From CAYLLN01 sp040901775 (GTDB lineage: Bacteria; Planctomycetota; Planctomycetia; Pirellulales; Pirellulaceae): a stretch of DNA of 19,235 nucleotides. The notes beneath the pieces were generated by a model. The model ran no database searches. It saw only the letters and a program-made list of their open reading frames with translations, and was not told the origin of the DNA. The number at the start of each line of letters is the position of its first letter. Position 1 is the stretch's first letter. Position numbers and translations under genes: made by a program. Below, in pieces: positions 6,392-13,441 of this stretch. The stretch spans positions 1 to 19,235 of the forward strand of contig JBBDYF010000192.1 in the NCBI GenBank assembly GCA_040901775.1. The letters are read 5' to 3'.

Positions 6392-8088
6392 TGACGAGCC
6401 GCTTGCAGCCTTTTAGATTGGGTGCCACGTCCCACGCTTGCGTGGGCGTGCTTCTGGCACTAGCCGCATTACCGGCCCACGCCGAAGAATCGGCGACCCC
6501 GTCGGGAGTGACCTGGATCGACCCGGCGGGCATTCGGGGCTCGCTGGTGATCGTTGGCGGTGGAGAACTGCCGGCAGCAGTGCGCGAAAAGTTTTTTGAA
6601 CTGGCGGGGGGCAAAGAGGCTCGGATCGTCGTCATTCCCACCGCTCGTGAGGGCGAGGGTTTTGGGAAGGGCGAGGCGATTCGGGAGGGCGAGGCTCCCG
6701 CCGAGCCGATTGGTTCGGCAGGAGCCTCACCCTCCCACCTGCTCGAACCTTGGAAATCGGCCGGGGCGGCCGACGTGCAGGTGCTGCATACCCGCTCGAA
6801 AGAGACGGCAAATGCCAAAGCCTTCGTAGCCCCGCTCAAGGCAGCGACCGCCGTCTGGCTGGGGGGCGGCGATCAATCCCGCCTCGCCGACGCCTACCTG
6901 GGCACCGCGGTCGAGCGCGAGATTCTAGCCCTGCTGGCACGTGGCGGCGTCGTGGGGGGCACCAGCGCCGGGGCGGCAATCCAGTCGAAAACGATGATCG
7001 CCGGCGGCCAAAGCGAACCGAAAATGGCAACCGGCCTCGACCTGCTGCCCGGCGCGATCATCGACCAGCACTTCACCCGGCGCCAGCGGCAAGCGCGCTT
7101 GCGACTGGCCCTGGCGCGGCATCCGGGCCACGTCGGCTTTGGCGTGGACGAGGGTACGGCTCTGATCGTTCAGGGTCGCCGGCTGCAGGTGCTTGGCGAC
7201 TCGGCCGTGAGCGTTTTTCTGGCGGCATCCGCGTCGCGGCCGGTGCGCGAATTCGAATTGCGGCCGGGCGAGGATCACGACCTTACGATGCTGCGGCGGG
7301 CAGCGATCGACCGAACGCTCGCCCAGTTTCCGCCGCAAGAATTGCCCCCGGCCAGGCTCGCCCACGGGTCGCTGGTAATTGTCGGCGGCGGAGGGATGCC
7401 CCGCGAAGCGACCGAGCGGTTCATCGAGCTGGCCGGTGGGCCGGATGCGCCCATTGTCGTGTTGCCGACCGCCATTGGCGAGGTGATTCCCGACGGGGCG
7501 AACGACGCGCGCCTGTTCGAGCGGGCCGGGGCCAGGAACGTTCGGGTGCTCAAGCACCGCACGCGGGCCGAGGTGGAAAGCGCGGAGTTTGCCGCCGCGC
7601 TGGCCGAGGCGAAGGGGGTCTGGTTCGGCGGCGGCCGCCAGTGGCGCTTCGTCGATGCCTACGGCGGCACGCGGGCCGAGGCCCTGCTGCACGACGTGCT
7701 GCGCCGCGGCGGCGTCATCGGGGGCTCGAGCGCGGGGGCGACGATCCAGGGCCAATACCTCGTGCGCGGCAGCGCGCTGGGCAATACCGAGATGATGGCC
7801 GAAGGGTACGAGCGGGGCCTCGCTTTCCTGCCCGGTACGGCGATCGACCAGCACTTCAGCCAGCGCCGGAGACAGGCGGACATGACCGCCGTGATGCACC
7901 GCTTTGGGCAACTGCTGGGCATCGGCATCGACGAGCGCACGGCGCTGATCGTGCGAGGGCAAACGGCCGAAGTCGTCGGCGCGGGGCAGGCGCATTTTTA
8001 CGATTACCGCGCCGGTCCACCCACAGAAACGCCCGATTACACCGCGGTCCCAGCGGGCAAACAGTACGACCTGGTCGAACGAAAGTAG
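6391..8088 (+). CDS. Exported protein with two cyanophycinase-like (S51) domains
   Basis: This 565-residue protein carries two peptidase S51 domains in tandem. Residues 1-33 look like a signal peptide ending PAHAEE. Domain 1 (about 50-305) has GSLVIVGGGELP, the nucleophile elbow GGTSAGA with S192, and IDQHFTRRQRQARL from about 223. Domain 2 (about 325-555) has GSLVIVGGGGMP, GGSSAGA with S447, and IDQHFSQRRRQADM from about 483. Both copies keep the GxSAGA and DQHFxxRxRxxx signatures, so both may be active. S51 enzymes include cyanophycinase (beta-Asp-Arg dipeptide release) and Asp-dipeptidases. No cyanophycin synthetase is in the window, so the substrate is open. Two palindromes lie within the frame, at codons 11-24 and 98-116. 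It is coupled to the upstream membrane protease. Confidence 0.9.
   Translation: MTSRLQPFRLGATSHACVGVLLALAALPAHAEESATPSGVTWIDPAGIRGSLVIVGGGELPAAVREKFFELAGGKEARIVVIPTAREGEGFGKGEAIREGEAPAEPIGSAGASPSHLLEPWKSAGAADVQVLHTRSKETANAKAFVAPLKAATAVWLGGGDQSRLADAYLGTAVEREILALLARGGVVGGTSAGAAIQSKTMIAGGQSEPKMATGLDLLPGAIIDQHFTRRQRQARLRLALARHPGHVGFGVDEGTALIVQGRRLQVLGDSAVSVFLAASASRPVREFELRPGEDHDLTMLRRAAIDRTLAQFPPQELPPARLAHGSLVIVGGGGMPREATERFIELAGGPDAPIVVLPTAIGEVIPDGANDARLFERAGARNVRVLKHRTRAEVESAEFAAALAEAKGVWFGGGRQWRFVDAYGGTRAEALLHDVLRRGGVIGGSSAGATIQGQYLVRGSALGNTEMMAEGYERGLAFLPGTAIDQHFSQRRRQADMTAVMHRFGQLLGIGIDERTALIVRGQTAEVVGAGQAHFYDYRAGPPTETPDYTAVPAGKQYDLVERK
6422..6460. repeat. Palindromic element inside the signal peptide
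   Basis: CCCACGC (6431-6437) and GCGTGGG (6440-6446) are perfect arms around a 2-base centre. CACG (6426-6429) and CGTG (6447-6450) extend the stem past one bulged T. GTGCCA (6422-6427, sharing two bases) and TGGCAC (6455-6460) form an outer pair. It encodes residues 11-24, most of the signal-peptide region of the S51 protein. Confidence 0.75.
6651..6736. repeat. 18-bp periodic block and 25-bp-arm palindrome, in frame
   Basis: GGGCGAGG recurs at 6651, 6669 and 6687, exactly 18 bases apart. The third copy lies in the left arm (6683-6707) of a palindrome whose right arm is 6712-6736, with a 4-base loop GATT; 22 of 25 positions are complementary. In frame it encodes EGEAPAEPIGSAGASPS within domain 1 of the S51 protein, and the minus strand encodes the identical 17 residues. 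No such segment is present at the corresponding place in domain 2, so it reads as an insertion. Confidence 0.85.
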
Positions 8089-8096
8089 TTTCCCGC

Positions 8097-8561
8097 CTAC
8101 CTGACCTTCAGCAAGTCCCGAATTTCGGTCAGCAGCTTCACGTCGGCGGGCAGCGCCGGCGGGGCGGCCGCCTCTTTCTCGCGCAGGAATTCCAGTCGCC
8201 GGGTGGCCACGTTCATCAACTTGACCATCAAAAACACGCAAAACGCCAGAATGACAAAGTCGAGCACCGTCGTCAGGAACGAGCCGTAGGCCATCACCGG
8301 CAAACCTTCCTTCCGGACTTCTTCGAGCGACATGCCGGGGTTCCATTTGCTCTGGGCCAGCATGTCGGCTTTGTTAAAAAGCGGATAGTACATGCTCTTG
8401 AAGTCGAGCTTGCCCAGCATCCGTCCCAGGGGGGGCATGATGATGTCGTTGACCAGCGACGTGGTGATCTTGCCGAACGCCGCGCCAATGATCACCCCGA
8501 CCGCCAAATCGATCACGTTTCCCCGCAAAGCGAATTCTTTGAATTCCTTCAGCATTCCCAT
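8097..8561 (-). CDS. mscL: Large-conductance mechanosensitive channel MscL
   Basis: This 154-residue protein is the homopentameric inner-membrane channel that opens under high membrane tension during hypo-osmotic shock. The amphipathic N-terminus MLKEFKEFALRGNVIDLAVGVIIGAAFGKI (3-32) is nearly diagnostic, with the pore-lining first membrane helix at about 16-43 and NDIIMPPLG at the constriction. The second helix is at about 94-116. The loop between them (about 50-92) is longer than in E. coli MscL (136 residues overall). The C-terminal helix ends ADVKLLTEIRDLLK, the usual cytoplasmic bundle. AGGGA precedes the ATG by about 8 nt; the ATG two codons later is an alternative start. It converges on the S51 gene (8-base gap) and diverges from the ABC exporter. 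Confidence 0.96.
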   Translation of the reverse strand: MGMLKEFKEFALRGNVIDLAVGVIIGAAFGKITTSLVNDIIMPPLGRMLGKLDFKSMYYPLFNKADMLAQSKWNPGMSLEEVRKEGLPVMAYGSFLTTVLDFVILAFCVFLMVKLMNVATRRLEFLREKEAAAPPALPADVKLLTEIRDLLKVR

Positions 8562-8629
8562 GGCTTGTTCCCTTCATGCCTGGCTTGCGAAATCACCTCA
8601 GCCCGATTCCGGCATTTAACCCGCTGGCG

Positions 8630-8635
8630 TAGATT
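8630..8635 (+). promoter_or_regulatory. Weak -10 candidate for the ABC exporter
   Basis: TAGATT (8630-8635) lies 11 bases before the exporter ATG, so any transcript would have a leader of only about 5 nt. No convincing -35 is visible, and there is no Shine-Dalgarno. Low certainty. Confidence 0.25.
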
Positions 8636-8646
8636 GGTCCTAGGCC

Positions 8647-10638
8647 ATGCCGACCTGCGCGACCGTCGCGCTCGCGGCTGGCCAAAACCTCCTCGTGCCG
8701 CTGCCGCCATTGTCCGCTGCTCCCGAAAACGCACCCGAAACACGAACCTCCAACGGGGCCCTCATCCGCCGGATGCTGGGCCTGGGCTGGGAGTATCGCT
8801 GGGGTTGTCTGCGGCTCTTGCTGCTTCAGTCGGTGCTGCTGCTAACGGCTCTAAGTACTTTGCGGCTCGTCGGTTACGGCATCGACTTGATCCGCTGGCA
8901 CGCCGGGGCGACGCCCCGCCCACCCGCCGCGCTGGGGGGCCTGTCGCCACCCGCCGACTGGTCGCCGCTGGAGCAAATCGGTCTGGTGGCCGCGTCCATG
9001 CTGGGGATCGAACTGGTCCGCGGCTCGCTCAACTATGTGTATGCCCTTTCAGCCGCCAAGCTAATCCATACGCGAATTGTGCCCGACCTGCGCGGCCGCG
9101 TGTACGACAAACTGCAACGGCTGAGCTTTCGATTTTTCGACGCCAACGCGACCGGCTCGATCATCAACCGGGTGACGAGCGACGTGCAAGGCGTGCGGGC
9201 CTTTATCGACGGCGTGCTGATCCAGTTGGTGCTGCTGGTGGTGTCGCTCGTGGTTTATGTGAGCTACATGCTCAGCCTCAACGTCGGCCTGACGCTCGCC
9301 TGCCTGGCAACCACGCCCCTCATGTGGCTGGTGACGGTCGTCTTCTCGCGCACCGTGCGGCCGATGTACGACCGGAATCGCGAGCTGGTCGATCGGGTCA
9401 TCCTGCGATTGGCCGAATCGATCCAGGGAGTGCATGTGATCAAGGGCTTTGGCCGCCAGCGGGAAGAGATCGCCCGCTTCGCCGCCGACAACCGGGCCGT
9501 TCAGCAGCAGCAGGAGGGGATCTTCTGGCGGGTCAGTCTGTTCGCCCCCACCATCGGCTACATGACCCAGATCAACCTGGTGATCCTGCTGGCCTATGGG
9601 GGCTGGCTGGTGACGCAGGACAGGCTGGCGCTAGGTTCGGGCCTACTCGTGTTCGCCGGGCTGTTGCAGCAGTTTTCCAGCCAGGTGGCCAACCTGACCA
9701 ATATTGCCAACAGCGTGCAGCAAAGCCTGAGCGGCGCTCGCCGGGTGTTCGAGATTCTGGACGCGCCGCTGGGAATTCAGAGCCCGGAAAACGCGATCAG
9801 ATTGCCTAGCCGCGACCCATTGCATAGCCGCAACCAGTTGCATAGCCGCGACCAGTGGTCGCGCCAGGCAGGCGAATCGCGACCCCTGGTCGCGGCTTTG
9901 GTGGGCCGCATCGAGTTCGATCGCGTCTGGTTCGAATACACGCCCGGCAATGCGGTGCTGCGCGACGTCACGTTCACGGTCGAGCCGGGACAAAAGGTGG
10001 CCATCCTGGGCGCAACGGGCGCAGGCAAAAGCACGCTGCTGGCATTGCTTTGCCGGTTCTACGATCCGACGCGGGGCCGCGTCCTGGTCGATGGCCACGA
10101 CCTGCGCGACGTCGATCTGGACGACTTGCGGCGGAGCATGGGCCTCGTGTTTCAAGAGACGTTTCTGTTCGGCAACACCGTGGCCGCCAACATCGCCTTT
10201 GGGAATCCAGCCGCCACGCTGGCCCAGGTGCAAACGGCGGCCGAGATCGCCGCCGCGCACGACTTTATCGCCGACTTGCCCAGCGGCTACGACACGATCC
10301 TGGGCGAAGGGGGCTTCGACCTGTCGGGCGGGCAACGGCAACGATTGGCAATCGCGCGGGCGGTGTTGCTCGATCCGAAGTTCCTCTTGCTCGATGATCC
10401 GGCGGCTGCCATCGATCCCCATACCGAACACGAAATTCTCACGGCGATGGAGCGGGCCATGCAAGGCCGAACGACGCTGGTCGTCGCCCACCGGCTGAGC
10501 ACGTTGCGGCAGTGCGACCGGGTGATCGTGCTCGACCAGGGGCACATTGCCCAGGTGGGAACGCACGCCTCGCTGATGGAGGCGGAAGGGCACTACCGCC
10601 ACGCCGCCCAGTCGCAGTTGGCCGGCGCGAGCGGCTGA
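8647..10638 (+). CDS. ABC exporter, fused membrane and ATPase domains
   Basis: This 663-residue half-transporter resembles the MsbA/LmrA type and should work as a dimer that exports a lipid, peptide or drug. The membrane domain spans about 45-345 with around six helices, including the coupling region LQRLSFRFFDANATGSIINRVTSDV (156-180). The ATPase domain (about 420-655) has Walker A GATGAGKS (455-462), Q-loop Q503, signature LSGGQ (559-563), Walker B ending D583 and switch H615. The residue after the Walker B Asp is D584, where most exporters have the catalytic Glu. The linker (about 383-417, RLPSRDPLHSRNQLHSRDQW) is encoded by an 18-bp repeat and palindromes. The first 35 residues are not hydrophobic and the start is uncertain. 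The substrate is unknown. Confidence 0.93.
   Translation: MPTCATVALAAGQNLLVPLPPLSAAPENAPETRTSNGALIRRMLGLGWEYRWGCLRLLLLQSVLLLTALSTLRLVGYGIDLIRWHAGATPRPPAALGGLSPPADWSPLEQIGLVAASMLGIELVRGSLNYVYALSAAKLIHTRIVPDLRGRVYDKLQRLSFRFFDANATGSIINRVTSDVQGVRAFIDGVLIQLVLLVVSLVVYVSYMLSLNVGLTLACLATTPLMWLVTVVFSRTVRPMYDRNRELVDRVILRLAESIQGVHVIKGFGRQREEIARFAADNRAVQQQQEGIFWRVSLFAPTIGYMTQINLVILLAYGGWLVTQDRLALGSGLLVFAGLLQQFSSQVANLTNIANSVQQSLSGARRVFEILDAPLGIQSPENAIRLPSRDPLHSRNQLHSRDQWSRQAGESRPLVAALVGRIEFDRVWFEYTPGNAVLRDVTFTVEPGQKVAILGATGAGKSTLLALLCRFYDPTRGRVLVDGHDLRDVDLDDLRRSMGLVFQETFLFGNTVAANIAFGNPAATLAQVQTAAEIAAAHDFIADLPSGYDTILGEGGFDLSGGQRQRLAIARAVLLDPKFLLLDDPAAAIDPHTEHEILTAMERAMQGRTTLVVAHRLSTLRQCDRVIVLDQGHIAQVGTHASLMEAEGHYRHAAQSQLAGASG
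8904..8918. repeat. Short perfect palindrome in an exporter loop
   Basis: CGGGGCG (8904-8910) and CGCCCCG (8912-8918) are perfect arms around one base. It encodes part of the Pro/Gly/Ala-rich loop between the first two membrane helices (about residues 86-91). It could be chance in GC-rich DNA, but its place in a tolerant loop matches the other palindromes nearby. Confidence 0.5.
9803..9894. repeat. 18-bp tandem repeat plus two CGCGACC hairpins in the linker
   Basis: Three 18-base units lie at 9803-9820, 9821-9838 and 9839-9856 (core TAGCCGCGACC, with a few changes). They are followed by two hairpins with the same arms, CGCGACC/GGTCGCG: 9847-9863 (loop AGT) and 9878-9894 (loop CCT). All of it is in frame and builds the exporter linker. 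Multiples of 3 keep the frame open whatever the copy number. Confidence 0.85.
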
Positions 10639-10650
10639 CTCATTCGAACT

Positions 10651-10659
10651 TGCTATACT
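10651..10659 (+). promoter_or_regulatory. Extended -10 promoter element
   Basis: TGCTATACT (10651-10659) is a very good extended -10 (TGn plus TATACT). No -35 consensus is seen upstream, which extended -10 promoters tolerate. Predicted start is near 10666, giving a leader of about 33 nt for the small gene at 10699. The element closely resembles the one at 5315-5323. Confidence 0.5.
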
Positions 10660-10698
10660 AGGATCAAGCCGCCGCGCGTGCTTCTTGGAGTTGCCCCC

Positions 10699-10935
10699 AT
10701 GACATTAGAACGATTCGTGGAAACTCTCAACTTACAGCCGTTCCGCCCGTTTACGATTCATTTGGCCGATGGCAAGACCGTGCCGGTCGCCAGCCGAGAA
10801 TTCGTTGCTTCCTCTCCCGTCGGGCGAACGGTGGTGGTTTTCGACCCCGAAGGTCGCATGAATATCCTCGATCTGCTGCTGGTAACAAAATTGGAGATCG
10901 AATCCCCATCCGCTAGCCGCCGAAAGAAACGTTAG
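10699..10935 (+). CDS. Small conserved planctomycete protein
   Basis: This 78-residue protein starts at the ATG at 10699, chosen because TGGAG lies about 8 nt upstream; an in-frame ATG at 10678 is an alternative. The sequence MTLERFVETLNLQPFRPFTIHLADGKTV, then REFVASSP, VVVFDPEGRMNILDLLLVTKLEI and a basic tail RRKKR, follows a pattern I recognise from many short planctomycete proteins. These have no known function and are often encoded alone with many paralogues per genome. The alternating hydrophobic pattern suggests a small all-beta fold. No signal peptide or membrane segment is present. It has its own promoter element and probably forms a single-gene unit. Confidence 0.75.
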   Translation: MTLERFVETLNLQPFRPFTIHLADGKTVPVASREFVASSPVGRTVVVFDPEGRMNILDLLLVTKLEIESPSASRRKKR

Positions 10936-11023
10936 GAACCGACGCGAGACAACTTCGGTAATTCATTCAGGCGCGTTTCGACCAAGGTCGTTCGCACGAA
11001 CCCGCATGTTCCACGAGGCGTAT

Positions 11024-11052
11024 AGCGCTCGGCGGAACCGAGCGTCGGCGCT
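11024..11052. repeat. Intergenic palindromic (REP-like) element
   Basis: CGCTCGG (11026-11032) and CCGAGCG (11038-11044) form a perfect 7-bp stem with a 5-base loop. AGCGC (11024-11028) can alternatively pair with GCGCT (11048-11052). It sits in the 158-base gap between the small protein and the ABC ATPase gene. No T-run follows, so it is not a classical terminator. Confidence 0.6.
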
Positions 11053-11062
11053 CGTGACTTAG

Positions 11063-11084
11063 CCCCCCGCCCCCAGCCCCGCCC
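11063..11084 (-). promoter_or_regulatory. G-quadruplex motif on the minus strand
   Basis: The plus strand has C runs of 6, 5, 4 and 3 separated by 1, 2 and 1 bases. The minus strand therefore has four G-runs of at least 3 with very short loops, which fits the G-quadruplex rule well. It lies 9 bases before the ABC ATPase start codon, where a Shine-Dalgarno would be expected and none is seen. Confidence 0.5.
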
Positions 11085-11093
11085 GCCAGCAAG

Positions 11094-11771
11094 ATGCTTC
11101 TGCTCAGCAACATCAAAAAGTCGTTTCGCGAGCCGGATGGCAACCGTTTGCCCATTCTCGACATTCCCACCTTCGCCGTCGCGCGGGGCGAGCAAGTTGT
11201 GCTGATCGGCCGCAGCGGCAGCGGCAAGACGACCCTGCTGCACACGATTGCGGGAATCACGCGGGCCGACAGCGGGCAAGTTGCGATCGACGGGATCGAG
11301 CTTTCCACGCTGTCCGAGGCGGGGGTCGATAAAGTCCGGGCGGCCAAGATTGGCTACGTCTTTCAGACGTTCAACCTGCTCCCCGGATTCACGGCGCTGG
11401 AAAACGTGCTGCTCGGAATGACGTTTGCCCGCGGCCGCAAGGATCCGGCGCGGGCCCGGCACCTGCTCGACCGGGTGGGCCTGTCGCACCGCAGCACGCA
11501 CAAACCGGCGGCCCTCTCCGTCGGCGAGCAGCAGCGGGTGGCGGTCGCCAGGGCGCTGGCGAATCGGCCCCGCCTGCTATTGGCCGACGAGCCGACGGCC
11601 AACATCGACCCGCGCAATCAGCAAAAAATCGTCGATCTGGTGCGCGAAACCTGCCGCGAAGAAAACGTGGCCCTGATCATGGTCACCCACGCGCCCGAAG
11701 TTTCGGGGCAGTTCGACCGCATCGAGCGATTGGAAGAGATCAACCAGGTGATCGGGGGAGACGCAGCATGA
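11094..11771 (+). CDS. ABC transporter ATPase, LolD/MacB type
   Basis: This 225-residue ATP-binding subunit energises an FtsX-type permease. It shows Walker A GRSGSGKT (39-46), Q-loop YVFQTFNLLPGFTALENVLLG (88-108), signature LSVGE (141-145) with QQRVAVARAL, Walker B LLLADEPTANID (161-172) with catalytic E166, and switch H199. The FQTFNLLPGFTALENV stretch is characteristic of the LolD/MacB/FtsE branch, which drives mechanotransmission across the periplasm rather than classical transport. The signature is LSVGE rather than LSGGQ, a common variant in this branch. No Shine-Dalgarno precedes the ATG. Its TGA overlaps the permease ATG (ATGA), so the two are made together. Confidence 0.93.
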   Translation: MLLLSNIKKSFREPDGNRLPILDIPTFAVARGEQVVLIGRSGSGKTTLLHTIAGITRADSGQVAIDGIELSTLSEAGVDKVRAAKIGYVFQTFNLLPGFTALENVLLGMTFARGRKDPARARHLLDRVGLSHRSTHKPAALSVGEQQRVAVARALANRPRLLLADEPTANIDPRNQQKIVDLVRETCREENVALIMVTHAPEVSGQFDRIERLEEINQVIGGDAA

Positions 11772-13378
11772 GCCTGTTTCGCATTGCCCTGCGCAGCATC
11801 TTGCAGCGCGGGGTCGCTTCGATGTTGACGATGCTCTCGATGGCCCTGGGGGTGATGCTGGTCGTCGCGGTGCTCTCGATTCACGGCGTCGTCGAGCAGT
11901 CGTTCGCCAACAACGCCAGCCTGGGCTACAACATCATCGTGGGAGCCAAGGGTGGCGAACAACAGATCACTCTGAACACGGTCTATTATCTCAGCCAGCC
12001 GGTCGAGAACATCTGGTATTCGTACTACGCCGAGTTCCTGCCGCAGGAAGAGCGCGATCGCCTGCTGGCAAATTCGTTCGCGGTAAAGTCGCACGAGGCG
12101 GCCTGGCAGACGGCCGAACTGCAAGTGCTGGCGGGCGACGGCGGCCTGGCGGGGGCGGCCTTATCGCTGGCGCTCGAAGGGGCCGGCTTGCAGCTCGCGC
12201 CCGACGCCCGCCCCAAGCCCGAAGCGGCCCCCAAGATCGAAATCGGCCGCAACGGCAAGTATGGCCTGATGACGGAACTGGTCATTCCGCTTTGCCTGGG
12301 CGACTACTACGGCCAGTTCCGCGTCGTCGGCACGACGCCCGCCCTGTTCGACGATCTTGTGTACGACGTCGAAAGAAACCGGAAGTTCGAGTTTGCCCAG
12401 GGACGCAACTTCGTCCATCACAGCCCCGAGCACGGCTACTTTGAAGCAGTCGTCGGCGCGACGGTTGCCCGCGAGATGCAAGTGAAGTTGGGACAGGAAA
12501 TCTCGCCGGCCCACGGCGCTCCCGACGGGCACGCGCACGAGCGCAAGTTCACCGTGGTCGGCATCTTAAAGGCGAGTGGCACGCCGAACGATCGGGCCGT
12601 CTTCGTCAACATGGAAGGTTTTTACTTGATGGAAGACCACGCCACGCCGCTGACCGAAGAGCCGGCGGCCGAGGACGCCCCGCCCCAGACGGAAGAGGAA
12701 CTGAAAGCGGCGCAGACCGCCAGGCTAAAAAAGGAACTGGAGGTGCTACGTGCCGCCGATCCCGATCCGCTGCCGGTCGAGCAGCGCGAGGTGACGGCAA
12801 TCCTCATCAAGGCCGATCCGATGATCGCCATCGGTTTGGAAGGGGCGGTGAACGGCAGCCACATGGCTCAGGCGGTGCTGCCGGTCAAGGTGATCTACGA
12901 GTTGTTCGAGTTCTTCGTCAAGCCGGTGCAATGGACGCTGCTGCTCTTGACCGGCATGATCTGCGTCGTTTCGGGGATCAGCATCCTCGTCAGCATCTAC
13001 AACTCGATGAGCGAGCGCCGCGGCGAGATTGCCGTGATGCGGGCCCTGGGGGCCGGCCGCTGGACCGTGCTCTCGATCATCCTGCTCGAATCGACCCTGT
13101 TGTCGCTTGGTGGTGGATTCATTGGCTGGCTGGCGGGGCACCTGTTGTGCGTCGCGGCCAATCCCTATATCGAGGCCCGCACCGGCGTGACCGTCGGCTT
13201 TTTGAACTGGGAGCCGGCGGTCAATGTGCTCAGCCTGTTGGGGCGTTCCAGCGGCAGCCTATCAGTCCCCTTGGAGTTGCTGCTCGTTCCGGCGCTAGTC
13301 CTCTTGGCGATCGTCGTGGGCCTTTGGCCCGCGGTCGCGGCCTATCGAACCGATGTTGCCCGGTCGCTGGGAAAATGA
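11768..13378 (+). CDS. FtsX/MacB-type ABC permease
   Basis: This 536-residue permease is the partner of the preceding ATPase. It has the classic four-helix MacB layout: one membrane helix at about 17-40, a large periplasmic domain (about 45-385), then three helices at about 387-412, 434-465 and 504-527. SIYNSMSERRGEIAVMRALGAGRWTV after helix 2 is the diagnostic FtsX-family coupling motif that contacts the ATPase. The periplasmic domain is larger than in typical LolC/MacB, with an acidic, probably coiled stretch at about 295-340 (EEPAAEDAPPQTEEEL...RLKKELEVL). No outer-membrane channel or adaptor gene is next to it, so whether it moves lipoprotein, toxin or another substrate is open. Confidence 0.92.
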   Translation: MSLFRIALRSILQRGVASMLTMLSMALGVMLVVAVLSIHGVVEQSFANNASLGYNIIVGAKGGEQQITLNTVYYLSQPVENIWYSYYAEFLPQEERDRLLANSFAVKSHEAAWQTAELQVLAGDGGLAGAALSLALEGAGLQLAPDARPKPEAAPKIEIGRNGKYGLMTELVIPLCLGDYYGQFRVVGTTPALFDDLVYDVERNRKFEFAQGRNFVHHSPEHGYFEAVVGATVAREMQVKLGQEISPAHGAPDGHAHERKFTVVGILKASGTPNDRAVFVNMEGFYLMEDHATPLTEEPAAEDAPPQTEEELKAAQTARLKKELEVLRAADPDPLPVEQREVTAILIKADPMIAIGLEGAVNGSHMAQAVLPVKVIYELFEFFVKPVQWTLLLLTGMICVVSGISILVSIYNSMSERRGEIAVMRALGAGRWTVLSIILLESTLLSLGGGFIGWLAGHLLCVAANPYIEARTGVTVGFLNWEPAVNVLSLLGRSSGSLSVPLELLLVPALVLLAIVVGLWPAVAAYRTDVARSLGK

Positions 13379-13399
13379 GCTGGTTAGTAAATCTCATTT

Positions 13400-13435
13400 G
13401 CACATATTGACAGATGTGCGCTAGACTGGTAGAAT
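13400..13435 (+). promoter_or_regulatory. Strong sigma70-type promoter with operator-like palindrome
   Basis: TTGACA (13407-13412) is followed after exactly 17 bases by TAGAAT (13430-13435), with TGG before it giving an extended -10. This is the best promoter match in the window. The inverted repeat GCACAT (13400-13405) / ATGTGC (13414-13419), with an 8-base spacer, brackets the -35 box and would be a natural repressor or activator site. Predicted start is near 13442. Confidence 0.7.
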
Positions 13436-13441
13436 TCCGTC

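Noticed and set aside
6391..8088. Cyanophycin-degradation locus
   Set aside because: The domains fit the cyanophycinase family, but no cphA-like synthetase is in the window and the protein looks exported, so that substrate is not assigned.
6750..9809. Very long open frame on the plus strand (1019 codons)
   Set aside because: It runs across the S51 gene, mscL and the exporter in another frame and reads as Arg/Pro/Gly-rich sequence without domains, typical of a shadow frame in GC-rich DNA.
11026..11044. Intrinsic terminator
   Set aside because: The hairpin is good but no T-run follows; it fits a dispersed palindromic element better.
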